Below, piece by piece: positions 52,553 through 60,893 of a stretch of DNA of 64,000 bases (the first letter of the stretch is position 1; each line of letters begins with the position of its first letter). The translations under genes and the position numbers were made by a program. A model generated the notes under the pieces. That model saw only the letters and a list, made by a program, of their open reading frames with translations. It ran no database searches and was not told the origin of the DNA. The stretch covers positions 1-64,000 of the forward strand of contig CAZUUA010000004.1 of NCBI GenBank assembly GCA_964623635.1, written 5' to 3'. This stretch comes from UMGS1696 sp964623635. Lineage in GTDB: Bacteria; Bacillota; Clostridia; Oscillospirales; CAG-272.

Positions 52553-53929
52553 TCATAACAGCGTCTTCGATACAGCAATATTCCCAACAAATGCGTTCTT
52601 CACCAGCTTTGTGTAGGTCTCATCGATCTCTACGCCCATGATCTGGCAGAGCTGTATGCTGACGTTTTGTACCTTTTTGGTTTCGTCATAGCCTTCGAGT
52701 AGGATCTGGTTGGCGATCTTGCTGCCGCTGTTGCAGAAGACACGGATGTTCCGCAGGGTCACGCCGTCGATCACGCCCGGTTTGCTCTGGTCACCCTTGA
52801 CGGTACCAAACCAAAAATTGTCCCGGAACACCATACAGCACAGGCGCTCACATTTGTGGATCCGCACGTTCTCCCAGAGAATATCCCGACATTCCACGCC
52901 GTCCAGCAATACAATACCCATGACCGCACGCTCGTCCAATTGTTCGTGATACTGGGGATCGTCATAGGAAAACAGCACGTCAATGTCGGTGAAGGAAATA
53001 TTCTTGTAGTAGCTTGCCTTGCTCTCCTCCCCCACCACCATGGAATTGTTGCAGTCGTTCCACAGGATCATATGGGATAGATGGATGTTTTCACAGGGCA
53101 GCTCCGGTCGGAAGGCTTTGATGGAGATGCTGTCGTCACAGGAACGGACAAAGCTGTTTCGGATCTGTACATTTCGTCCGTTGGAAATGTCGATGCCATC
53201 GGTGCAGGCATAGGTGGTGGACAGCACCTTCAGATTGTCCACCTGCACATCGGCACACAAATACAAATGCACATTCCAGCCGTTGCGTGCGTGAGAATGG
53301 ACGATGACGTCTTCGATGGTCAGGTTCTCACATTCGATGGCATCCAGTGAAATGCTGCGGCAGACCCGGTCGGTCAGGATCATACCGCTGCCGCAAAGCC
53401 GAATGTTCTTGCCGGCCAGCCGCAGACCACCGTACAGCACAGCTCCCGGTGCCAGGTAGACTGTGGTATCGTCTCCCACCGGCATGGCATACCCTTCCTC
53501 CGTCCGCACATCGTGAAAGCCTGCCGGGAAGGTCAGCAGCGTTCGGCCCTCTTCCTCCACCGGTGCTTCCTTAATGGCATTCACAAACAGGTGCAGCACG
53601 TGGCCGGACATATATTGGTCGTCGAACACCAAGGTGATCTTTGTCGGATGGGTCGGTGTGGTGAATCGGATCACGCCATTTGTGACCTGGGGTGTGATGC
53701 CCAGTATCTCCGGCAACAGCTTCACCGAACGAAAGGAAAAGGATGGGGTAACAGTCACCTGGGTATGACGACCCGGCAACAGCGCAAAGACGCCAAAGTT
53801 GACGTTACCACCCCAATAGGTGGTATCCGCATACAGGGCGACCGGCGTGGTATCTGCCTGCACCTGAAACATAGTCTGACCGGTAGGCGTTCCCTCCGGA
53901 ATGGGCATGGATAAAATATATTCTGGCAT
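52553..53929 (-). CDS. GH28-like right-handed beta-helix glycosidase
   Basis: A 458-residue polygalacturonase-like protein. After an N-terminal beta domain (about residues 1-120) comes a beta-helix with ATTYACTDGIDIS-like text: STTYACTDGIDISNGRNVQI and SFVRSCDDSISIK, where the aspartates match the catalytic set of GH28. It has no signal peptide, so the substrate would be an imported oligosaccharide of pectin type. ATG 53929 is behind GAGGTC. It is divergent from the M28-GH29 genes, 240 bases away. Confidence 0.82.
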   Translation of the reverse strand: MPEYILSMPIPEGTPTGQTMFQVQADTTPVALYADTTYWGGNVNFGVFALLPGRHTQVTVTPSFSFRSVKLLPEILGITPQVTNGVIRFTTPTHPTKITLVFDDQYMSGHVLHLFVNAIKEAPVEEEGRTLLTFPAGFHDVRTEEGYAMPVGDDTTVYLAPGAVLYGGLRLAGKNIRLCGSGMILTDRVCRSISLDAIECENLTIEDVIVHSHARNGWNVHLYLCADVQVDNLKVLSTTYACTDGIDISNGRNVQIRNSFVRSCDDSISIKAFRPELPCENIHLSHMILWNDCNNSMVVGEESKASYYKNISFTDIDVLFSYDDPQYHEQLDERAVMGIVLLDGVECRDILWENVRIHKCERLCCMVFRDNFWFGTVKGDQSKPGVIDGVTLRNIRVFCNSGSKIANQILLEGYDETKKVQNVSIQLCQIMGVEIDETYTKLVKNAFVGNIAVSKTLL

Positions 53930-54016
53930 AATGACCTCACATAGGTTGATGCTATACGATGTATCGTGGAAACGTGGCAAAGATCGATCGGAATCTTCCG
54001 GTTTTCTTCTTCCTTC

Positions 54017-54045
54017 ATTTTATCACATCGTGCCCCGGTATGCAA
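54017..54045 (-). promoter_or_regulatory. Promoter of the GH28-like gene
   Basis: Minus strand TTGCAT (54040-54045), 17-base spacer, TAAAAT (54017-54022). An imperfect CGGAAGATTCCG palindrome (about 53989-54000) lies just downstream and could be an operator. Confidence 0.65.
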
Positions 54046-54094
54046 GAGAAAGAGACATTTTTTCACAAAATTGTGGCAATTTTCAAAAATACGG

Positions 54095-54123
54095 TTGTAA
54101 TATCCGAAGTTTTCCGGTATAAT
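54095..54123 (+). promoter_or_regulatory. Promoter of the M28-GH29-beta-helix genes
   Basis: TTGTAA (54095-54100), 17-base spacer, TATAAT (54118-54123). The genes after it have gaps of 36 and 37 bases and no terminator until 58343. Confidence 0.75.
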
Positions 54124-54168
54124 ATAGGAGAAGGTATGACCATCTTACCCATAGAAAGGAACATGATT

Positions 54169-55386
54169 ATGACGATTGAACAAATCAAGAAGATCTTTAC
54201 CGATACAGCCTATGTACGCACCGGCGGCAGCAAGGAAGAGCTGTGCTGTGCCGAATACCTGAAGCAGTGCTGCGTGGATCTGGGGATCGAAGCCAAGCTG
54301 GAATCCTTCTCGGTAGACATGGCAGACATCCACACCGCTACGCTGGAAGCCGACGGAGAGCTGATCCCCTGCAAAGGCTACAAGAATGCCGGCAGTCGTG
54401 TGGTGGAAGGCGAGCTTGTGTACCTGCCCCATGCGGACAAATATGCCCTCTCCCAATGTAAGGACAAGATCGTGATGATCGACGGTTATCTGGGTGCCTG
54501 GATCTACAAGGATCTGGTAGCGGCCGGTGCTGTTGGCTTCATCACCTACGATGGCAACGCCAACTATGCGGACTACGACATCGACCAGAGAGAGCTGCGC
54601 TCCTACATCACCGATGGCAAGAAGCTGCCCGGCGTGAACATCAATGCCAAGTCTGCCATTGCGCTGGTGGAAAAAGGCGTTTCTCACGTGAAGATCACTC
54701 TGCGACAGGACGAATACATGGGCAAGTCCCACAATGTAGTCGCCGATATGCCCGGTGAGATCGACGAGACCATCGTGTTCACCGCACACTACGACTCCAC
54801 TTCCCTGTCTCAGGGTGCTTATGACAATATGTCCGGCTGCATTGGGCTTCTTGGGATCATGGACTATTTCAAGGATCATCCCCATCGGTACGGCCTGCGG
54901 TTCGTGTTCTGCGGCAGTGAGGAAAGAGGGCTTTTGGGCTCCAAGGCCTATGTAGCTGCCCACGAAGGAGAGCTGTCCAAGATCGCACTGAATATCAACA
55001 TCGATATGATCGGCTCCATCATGGGCAAGTTCATCGTATGCTGCACCTCCGAAATGGAGCTGGTACACTACATCTCTTATTTGGCACTGGAAAAGGGCTT
55101 CACGGCGTACACCTACCAGGACATCTATTCCAGCGACTCTACGCCCTTTGCCGATCGTGGAGTGCCGGCTGTATCCTTTGCCCGGAGCGCCAACGGAAAT
55201 GTTGCCACCATCCACAATTCCTACGACACCATGGCTGTCATGAAGCCGGCACACGTACAGGCCGACACCGATTTCATCTGCGCCTTTGCAGACCGGATGG
55301 CCAATGCCGTAAAGTGTCCGGTAAAGCGGGAAATGCCTGACAACATGAAGGACAAGCTGGATAGATATCTGCTGCGGAAGCGGTGA
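54169..55386 (+). CDS. M28 family zinc aminopeptidase-like protein
   Basis: A 405-residue protein with a PA-like inserted domain (about residues 95-185) and the M28 catalytic domain: IVFTAHYDSTSLSQGAYDNM (His, Asp), FVFCGSEERGLLGSKAY (catalytic Glu, ligand Glu), LNINIDMIGS (Asp) and a final His in NVATIHNSYDT. All five metal positions look present. No signal peptide is seen. I use ATG 54169, 8 bases after GAAAGGA. It opens a glycosidase operon, suggesting it trims peptides from glycopeptides. Confidence 0.88.
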   Translation: MTIEQIKKIFTDTAYVRTGGSKEELCCAEYLKQCCVDLGIEAKLESFSVDMADIHTATLEADGELIPCKGYKNAGSRVVEGELVYLPHADKYALSQCKDKIVMIDGYLGAWIYKDLVAAGAVGFITYDGNANYADYDIDQRELRSYITDGKKLPGVNINAKSAIALVEKGVSHVKITLRQDEYMGKSHNVVADMPGEIDETIVFTAHYDSTSLSQGAYDNMSGCIGLLGIMDYFKDHPHRYGLRFVFCGSEERGLLGSKAYVAAHEGELSKIALNINIDMIGSIMGKFIVCCTSEMELVHYISYLALEKGFTAYTYQDIYSSDSTPFADRGVPAVSFARSANGNVATIHNSYDTMAVMKPAHVQADTDFICAFADRMANAVKCPVKREMPDNMKDKLDRYLLRKR

Positions 55387-55422
55387 TCTGTTTCGCACTC
55401 CCACTACTTTCGGAGGAAAACT

Positions 55423-56847
55423 ATGTACGCAAATTTTGAATACGACAAGACGCTGGTGAAGTGCCATCCGTCTCCCCGGCAGATGATCGTGGAGCAGATG
55501 GAGTTCTACGCCTTTGCCCACTTCACCGTGAACACCTTTACGGATAAGGAATGGGGTGACGGCACCGAACCGGAATCCATTTTTGATCCCACCGAGCTGG
55601 ATGCGGACCAGTGGGTCGATGCACTGAAGGCGGCTGGGATCGGCGGTCTGATCCTGACCTGCAAGCACCACGACGGCTTCTGTCTGTGGCCCTCTGCCTA
55701 CACGGAGCACTGTGTGAAGAACAGTCCCTTCCGTGGCGGCAAAGGGGACGTAGTCAAGGAAGTGTCCGACGCCTGCCACCGTGGCGGGATCAAGTTCGGC
55801 GTGTATCTCTCTCCCTGGGACAGAAACTGCAAGCTCTACGGAACAGAAGAATATAACGACTACTTCTGCAATCAGCTCACCGAACTGCTGACCAATTACG
55901 GCGACATTTTCACTGTATGGTTTGACGGTGCCTGCGGAGAAGGTCCCAACGGCAAAAAGCAGGTGTACGACTTTGAGCGGTACTATGCCCTGATCCGGAA
56001 GCTGCAGCCCGATGCCTGCATTGCCGTTTGTGGACCGGACGTGCGTTGGTGCGGCAACGAAGCCGGGGACACCAGACCCAGCGAATGGTCCGTGCTGCCC
56101 ACCGCCTTTGGCACACCCGAGGACGTAGCCAAGGACAGCCAGCAAAGCGATGACACTTCCTTCCGGGAAAAGACCATCAACGAAATGCAGCGTGATCTGG
56201 GCAGCCGGGAATTTTTGGAAGGTGCGCTGTCCCTGCAATGGAAGCCGGCCGAGACCGATACCTCCATCCGTCCGGGTTGGTTCTACCATGCCACCGAAGA
56301 CGACAAGGTTCGTTCCACCGAGACCCTGCTGGACATTTGGTATCGCACCGTGGGTGGCAACTCCAAGCTGCTACTCAACATTCCGCCGGACAGACGGGGA
56401 CTGTTCCATGAAGTGGACGTACAGCGGCTCCGGGAAATGGGTGCATACATCCGCAAGACCTTTGCCCACAACCTGGCCGAAAACGCCACCATCACAGCGG
56501 ACAAGGACGATGGCTATCATCTGCCTGAGGCACTGTTGGAAAACAGCTACGACCGCTACTACAAGCCCTTTGACGGGGACAATGCTGTGACGCTGACCAT
56601 TCGTCTGGATGCACCTCAGACCATCAGCCATGTGGTGATCAAGGAACACATTCCCATGAGCCAGCGTGTGGAAGCCTATGCCATCGATGTGAAGGAGGCC
56701 GACGGCTCCTATCGGGAGATCGCGCACGGCACCACCATCGGTTACCAGAAGATCGAACGGTTTGCACCTGTGGCCACCGACACAGTACGGATCCGGATCA
56801 CCGACTCCCGTGTATGCCCGGTGCTGTCCTTTGTGGGTCTGTATTAA
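55423..56847 (+). CDS. Alpha-L-fucosidase, glycoside hydrolase family 29
   Basis: A 474-residue enzyme that removes alpha-L-fucose. The GH29 core has AFAHFTVNTFTDKEWGDG, LILTCKHHDGFCLWPSAYT and the nucleophile region IFTVWFDGACGEG with Asp168; a C-terminal beta domain follows with LLLNIPPDRRGLFHEVDVQR and a discoidin-like end. No signal peptide, so it is cytoplasmic. It follows the M28 gene by 36 bases. Confidence 0.93.
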   Translation: MYANFEYDKTLVKCHPSPRQMIVEQMEFYAFAHFTVNTFTDKEWGDGTEPESIFDPTELDADQWVDALKAAGIGGLILTCKHHDGFCLWPSAYTEHCVKNSPFRGGKGDVVKEVSDACHRGGIKFGVYLSPWDRNCKLYGTEEYNDYFCNQLTELLTNYGDIFTVWFDGACGEGPNGKKQVYDFERYYALIRKLQPDACIAVCGPDVRWCGNEAGDTRPSEWSVLPTAFGTPEDVAKDSQQSDDTSFREKTINEMQRDLGSREFLEGALSLQWKPAETDTSIRPGWFYHATEDDKVRSTETLLDIWYRTVGGNSKLLLNIPPDRRGLFHEVDVQRLREMGAYIRKTFAHNLAENATITADKDDGYHLPEALLENSYDRYYKPFDGDNAVTLTIRLDAPQTISHVVIKEHIPMSQRVEAYAIDVKEADGSYREIAHGTTIGYQKIERFAPVATDTVRIRITDSRVCPVLSFVGLY

Positions 56848-56884
56848 GCTTGAATCTATCGCACATATAACGAGGTGTCGTATT

Positions 56885-58333
56885 ATGGAATATATTACAT
56901 ATGAAATGTTTGGTGCTGTGGGCGATGGCGTGACCGACGATCTGCCTGCCATCGTCAAGGCTCATGCCGAAGCAAATGCCAAGTCTTTGCCGGTGAAAGC
57001 CAAGGAAGGTGCCACGTACTACCTCCGTGGTCACGGCTGTACGGCAGTGATCCAGACCAGTACCGACTGGACCGGCGCCCGGTTCATCATCGATGACAGT
57101 GGGATCATAGAAAGACAGGATTTCGAAGCGCGACGCAAGCCTGTCTTTCAGGTGACCAGCCGGCGTGCGGAGATCCCGTTGTCCATCGAATCACTGCGGC
57201 AGGGACAGACCACGCTTGCCAATCCCACCGGCGAAGACCTGTATGTGTTGGTGCGCAATGCCAACCATCGGGACTACATCCGCTGGGGTCTGAACCAAAA
57301 CAACGGCACGGCACGAACGGACAACTTCATTCTGCGTGCCGATGGGACACTGCCCTCTCCGGTGGCCTTTGATTTTGACGAGGTGACCGATGCCACGGCG
57401 CTGCCCATAGATGCGGAGCTGCTGACCATCACCGGCGGTACGTTTACGACCATTGCCAACCAGGCCAAATCCGAGTACAACTATTATGTCCGGAATTTGC
57501 AGATCCAGCGCAGCCATGTGGAGGTATCCGGCGTGACCCATCTGGTGACCGGGGAGATCGACCATGGTGCGCCGTACAGCGGATTCTTGACGGTATCCTG
57601 CTGTGCCCAGGTGTATGTACATGACTGTGTGTTCACCGGCCACTACATCTACAACACCATCGGTGCTGCCGGGAAGCCGGTGGACATGGGCTCCTACGAC
57701 ATCAATCTGTCCAATGCTTCCTCGGTGACCCTGGCTCGCTGCTCACAGACCACAGACATTATGGACAGACACTATTGGGGGCTCATCGGTACCAATTTCT
57801 GCCGGGATCTGGTGCTGGAGGACTGCAACTTCTCCCGGTTCGATGCCCACATGGGTGTGACCAACTGTACCCTGCGCCGGTGTGTGCTGGGCTGGCAGTG
57901 TCTCAACGCCATTGGCTACGGCACGTTCCTGGTGGAAGACACCGAAGCATACGGCCATGCGCTGGTGAATCTGCGTGTGGACTACGGCAGCTCCTGGAAC
58001 GGTGAGATGATCATCCGGAACTGCACCTGGCATCCGTTGGGACAAAACCGGAGCATTTTCGAGGCTCACAATCCGGGAAACCACGACTTTGGCTACACCT
58101 GCTATCTGCCTCAGTATGTGACCATCGACGGGCTGCAGATCGTGGAGAATGCACCCAGCGACCGACCACTGACTGTATTCAACGACTACAGCGGTGACAA
58201 GTCCATTCCGGAGGCAGAGCGGATCTACAAACCCATTCCGCCGGTATCGGTGACGGTACGGCATTTGGACAGAGATGTCCAGCTCTGTGCACTGCCCTCT
58301 CTGATGCCGGACACCACCTTTATTGTGGAATAA
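56885..58333 (+). CDS. Right-handed beta-helix protein, pectate-lyase superfamily
   Basis: A 482-residue protein opening with MEYITYEMFGAVGDGVTDDL, the usual start of phage-tail and GH55/GH28-type beta-helix enzymes, then long beta-helix turns (ASSVTLARCSQTTDIMDRHY, LVLEDCNFSRFDAHMG, MIIRNCTWHPLG). The catalytic residues of a known family are not clear. It lacks a signal peptide. It is last in the operon with the M28 peptidase and fucosidase, so a role on the same glycan is likely; lyase, hydrolase or epimerase cannot be told apart. Confidence 0.8.
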   Translation: MEYITYEMFGAVGDGVTDDLPAIVKAHAEANAKSLPVKAKEGATYYLRGHGCTAVIQTSTDWTGARFIIDDSGIIERQDFEARRKPVFQVTSRRAEIPLSIESLRQGQTTLANPTGEDLYVLVRNANHRDYIRWGLNQNNGTARTDNFILRADGTLPSPVAFDFDEVTDATALPIDAELLTITGGTFTTIANQAKSEYNYYVRNLQIQRSHVEVSGVTHLVTGEIDHGAPYSGFLTVSCCAQVYVHDCVFTGHYIYNTIGAAGKPVDMGSYDINLSNASSVTLARCSQTTDIMDRHYWGLIGTNFCRDLVLEDCNFSRFDAHMGVTNCTLRRCVLGWQCLNAIGYGTFLVEDTEAYGHALVNLRVDYGSSWNGEMIIRNCTWHPLGQNRSIFEAHNPGNHDFGYTCYLPQYVTIDGLQIVENAPSDRPLTVFNDYSGDKSIPEAERIYKPIPPVSVTVRHLDRDVQLCALPSLMPDTTFIVE

Positions 58334-58342
58334 CCTATATGC

Positions 58343-58382
58343 TCCCCATGGTACAAATTGCTGTACTGTGGGGATCCTTTTT
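58343..58382 (+). terminator. Terminator of the fucosidase operon
   Basis: TCCCCA-TG-GTACA (58343-58355) pairs with TGTAC-TG-TGGGGA (58362-58374), followed by TCCTTTTT. Confidence 0.85.
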
Positions 58383-58385
58383 GCC

Positions 58386-58424
58386 GCAAAAAAACCGATC
58401 CAGCATTTTGGTACCGGATCGGTT
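58386..58424 (-). terminator. Terminator of the solute-binding protein gene
   Basis: Minus strand AACCGATCC and GGATCGGTT (58416-58424 with 58393-58401) around an inner loop, followed by TTTTTTTG. Confidence 0.85.
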
Positions 58425-58442
58425 TGGTTTATTGTCCATTTT

Positions 58443-59936
58443 TTACGGCACTTCTTTTACGCTTGCCCGCAGCTTTTCGATGTTGGACTGGATCACAGGC
58501 TCGATGGCCACCAGCTCCGACACGATGGCGGTGGACTTGGCATAGAAAATATTGGTGATCAGCTTGTCACTGACATCCGCAGCCCAGCCGTTTACGCCAA
58601 AGTCATAGGTCACACCGGCGAACACCAGATCCAGCATTTCTGCCGATTCATAGTCCCGTGTCACCTTCAGGTCCAGCACCTTGTCGGTGTACACCGGGAT
58701 CACATTTTGCTGGGTATAGAAGCTCATGGCCTCTAAGATGATCCCCATGTTCTCCAGCCGGTCTTCCCGGTAGGTACGTGGCAGCGTGGTGAATTCGCCG
58801 TTTGCCATATTGGCATAGTACTGGCTCTGGTCTTCGTCATATTTCGGTGCCGGCACTACGCCGAATTCGTATTCCATTTCCCGGATCTTGAAGAAGTTTT
58901 TCGGCCAGCAGGTGAAGAACAGGGCCTGTCCCTCTTCGAAACGGATCGGGTAATCCTCGGAGTGGATACCGTTTGACGGCATATAGTAAATGGTAGGATC
59001 GGCGATCTCAGTGTTCACGATCTTTTCCACATACGAAACAAATTTTTCATCGGTTGACGGCTCGAACACCGGGAACCCATCCTTGTCTCGTGCCACCCAG
59101 TTCAGACCGGCACCTACGATGAACATATTGTGCAATGACTTGACGGTACCGGTGGTGCCATAGCGGTCCTTGGCGTCCATGGTGCCGTCACCGTTCAGGT
59201 CGTTTTGTGCCTGTGCCGCCACGCTGAAATACTTATCGATGGTCCACTTCCCTTCCCGTACCACATCGTACAGGCTCTCCGCAATGGCCAGATCCGTATA
59301 GATCCCCTTGTTGAACAGGAGACAGTTGGCAGTGGAAACGGACGCCAGTGAATAGTTTCCGGCTACGGCAAGGCGTTTGCCATCCATATAGAACAGCGAG
59401 CTACCCTGGGGATTCCACCATTCTGCATCAAAGCGGATATAGGGAATGTGGTTCAGGTCGGCCACGTCGGTCACATGGTTGAGCACGTGGGTGTTGTTGA
59501 GCATGATGATGTCGTGGGTATCGTCACCGCTCATGACGTACTGTTTGTAATATTTGCTGTCGATGTCCACATGGGACATTTCGGCAAAGGTGAGTTCGCA
59601 GTTGAACCGATCCCGTATGTACTCGTTGCGAAGGAATATTGCCTGACTCAAAATATCGCCGCTTTCCGCACCGGCATCCAGTGTCACCTCGACCCAGTTG
59701 ATCTGATCGGCCTGGGCATGGAGGAACCGCATTTCGAACCCGTCCATGTCCACGTCTTCCAGTCCATCGGTCAATTCGGTCTCCTCGGTCGCAGTATCGG
59801 TACCTGTTGTGGTATCTGCTTGAACTGTGGTATCTTCTGTCGAACCTGTGTCCCCTGCGCAGCCACTGAAAATGCCGGACGTGAGCAGCAAACCACATAG
59901 CAGCAGTGCCAACATTTGTCTTCGAGTATGCTTCAT
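58443..59936 (-). CDS. Extracellular solute-binding lipoprotein with an EF-hand-like loop
   Basis: A 497-residue lipoprotein: TSGIFSGC lipobox with Cys26, a Thr-, Asp- and Glu-rich linker to about residue 60, then a type I solute-binding fold (FEMRFLHAQADQINWVEV, HDIIMLNNTHVLNHV, ANCLLFNKGIYTDL, FGVVPAPKYDEDQSQY). DLNGDGTMDAKDRYG at about residue 250 fits a calcium-binding loop, known in some sugar-binding proteins. Sugar binders of this kind work with ABC permeases, but none is encoded nearby, so the partner is elsewhere. ATG 59936 follows AGGAGG. Confidence 0.88.
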   Translation of the reverse strand: MKHTRRQMLALLLCGLLLTSGIFSGCAGDTGSTEDTTVQADTTTGTDTATEETELTDGLEDVDMDGFEMRFLHAQADQINWVEVTLDAGAESGDILSQAIFLRNEYIRDRFNCELTFAEMSHVDIDSKYYKQYVMSGDDTHDIIMLNNTHVLNHVTDVADLNHIPYIRFDAEWWNPQGSSLFYMDGKRLAVAGNYSLASVSTANCLLFNKGIYTDLAIAESLYDVVREGKWTIDKYFSVAAQAQNDLNGDGTMDAKDRYGTTGTVKSLHNMFIVGAGLNWVARDKDGFPVFEPSTDEKFVSYVEKIVNTEIADPTIYYMPSNGIHSEDYPIRFEEGQALFFTCWPKNFFKIREMEYEFGVVPAPKYDEDQSQYYANMANGEFTTLPRTYREDRLENMGIILEAMSFYTQQNVIPVYTDKVLDLKVTRDYESAEMLDLVFAGVTYDFGVNGWAADVSDKLITNIFYAKSTAIVSELVAIEPVIQSNIEKLRASVKEVP

Positions 59937-60012
59937 ACAAACCTCCTGAATGATCGTCACAAGAACAGGATCCACACGACTTCCTGTTTATTTTTCCTGT
60001 TTAACATAGTAT

Positions 60013-60041
60013 ATTATACCATCTTGTTGTAGAAGTTGCAA
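60013..60041 (-). promoter_or_regulatory. Promoter of the solute-binding protein gene
   Basis: Minus strand TTGCAA (60036-60041), 17-base spacer, TATAAT (60013-60018). Confidence 0.8.
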
Positions 60042-60176
60042 TAGACACATGCGCCAAATATATATATTTTTATTTGTGTAAGTCTCACAATCCAAATCGT
60101 GAAAAGCTTTTATGGCACCACCGCACAGGATCCTGTTCGAGTCTCACCACAATCCTGCTGCACCACTTTTGGTCAG

Positions 60177-60734
60177 CTACTGCACCCTTTCGGTCAGCTT
60201 GCGATAGATCCGCTCACAAAACCAAGCTTCTGTGGAATACCGCTCGATCTGCTCTACAGGGATCCAGCCGACCTTGCTGTTTTCCGCCGGCTGGTTGCGG
60301 ATCGGGGCTGAGGGATCGGCTTCTAGCAGGTAAGTCACGTTCAGGTGCAGGTGAGAGGGCACATAGATCCCCTTTTTCTCGTGTCCGTGCACCGGCAGGA
60401 TCTCGATGGACAGCGGCTCGTTTGACAACAGTTTTACATTGGCAAGGCCGCTTTCTTCCTTGGCTTCCCGCAGTGCCGTCACGGTCAGATCCGTTTCCCC
60501 ATCGGCGTGTCCACCCAGCCAGGCCCAGGAATTGTAGATCTTGTGGTACGCCATGAGCACATGGGTGCGTTCCGGATCCACCACCCAAGCAGAAGCAGTG
60601 AAATGGGCAACCTCGTTCTGTCTGGTAAAGATATCGGGGCTGTGTTCCAAGTGGTACAGCAGCAGCGGCAGGTCCTTTTGCTCTTGGGCATTTTGTGGAA
60701 CATAGTGGATGAGCTGTGTGTATAAAGATGGCAT
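60177..60734 (-). CDS. Nudix hydrolase
   Basis: A 185-residue Nudix protein that hydrolyses a nucleoside diphosphate linked to another moiety. The Nudix box is complete: GGHADGETDLTVTALREAKE followed by ESGL, with the REAKEE metal-binding glutamates. Flanking blocks are HFTASAWVVDPERTHVLMAYH and LHLNVTYLLEAD. The substrate is unknown. Single gene, divergent from hisS. Confidence 0.92.
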   Translation of the reverse strand: MPSLYTQLIHYVPQNAQEQKDLPLLLYHLEHSPDIFTRQNEVAHFTASAWVVDPERTHVLMAYHKIYNSWAWLGGHADGETDLTVTALREAKEESGLANVKLLSNEPLSIEILPVHGHEKKGIYVPSHLHLNVTYLLEADPSAPIRNQPAENSKVGWIPVEQIERYSTEAWFCERIYRKLTERVQ

Positions 60735-60780
60735 GGATGGCTCCTTTCCCCACGTCTGTGCTGGTTTTTGAAAATAATGC

Positions 60781-60809
60781 TTGACAGTGTTCCTATGACA
60801 TGGTATAAT
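60781..60809 (+). promoter_or_regulatory. Promoter of hisS
   Basis: TTGACA (60781-60786), 17-base spacer, TATAAT (60804-60809). The leader is about 77 bases, with a TACCG/CGGTA hairpin (about 60837-60856); it is too short for a T-box. Confidence 0.88.
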
Positions 60810-60893
60810 ACTATAGATATTGTTTGCATCGGCAGGTACCGTTTTTTCATACGGTATTTTGGATCCGTGACATATAGAGAAAGGATATCAATT

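Noticed and set aside
54145..56289. A 714-codon minus-strand frame opposite the M28 and fucosidase genes
   Set aside because: Both opposing genes have complete catalytic motifs and ribosome sites. The antisense frame is a product of high-GC codon use.
60810..60893. T-box riboswitch before hisS
   Set aside because: The leader is about 77 bases with one small hairpin; no T-box sequence, specifier loop or terminator/antiterminator pair is seen.
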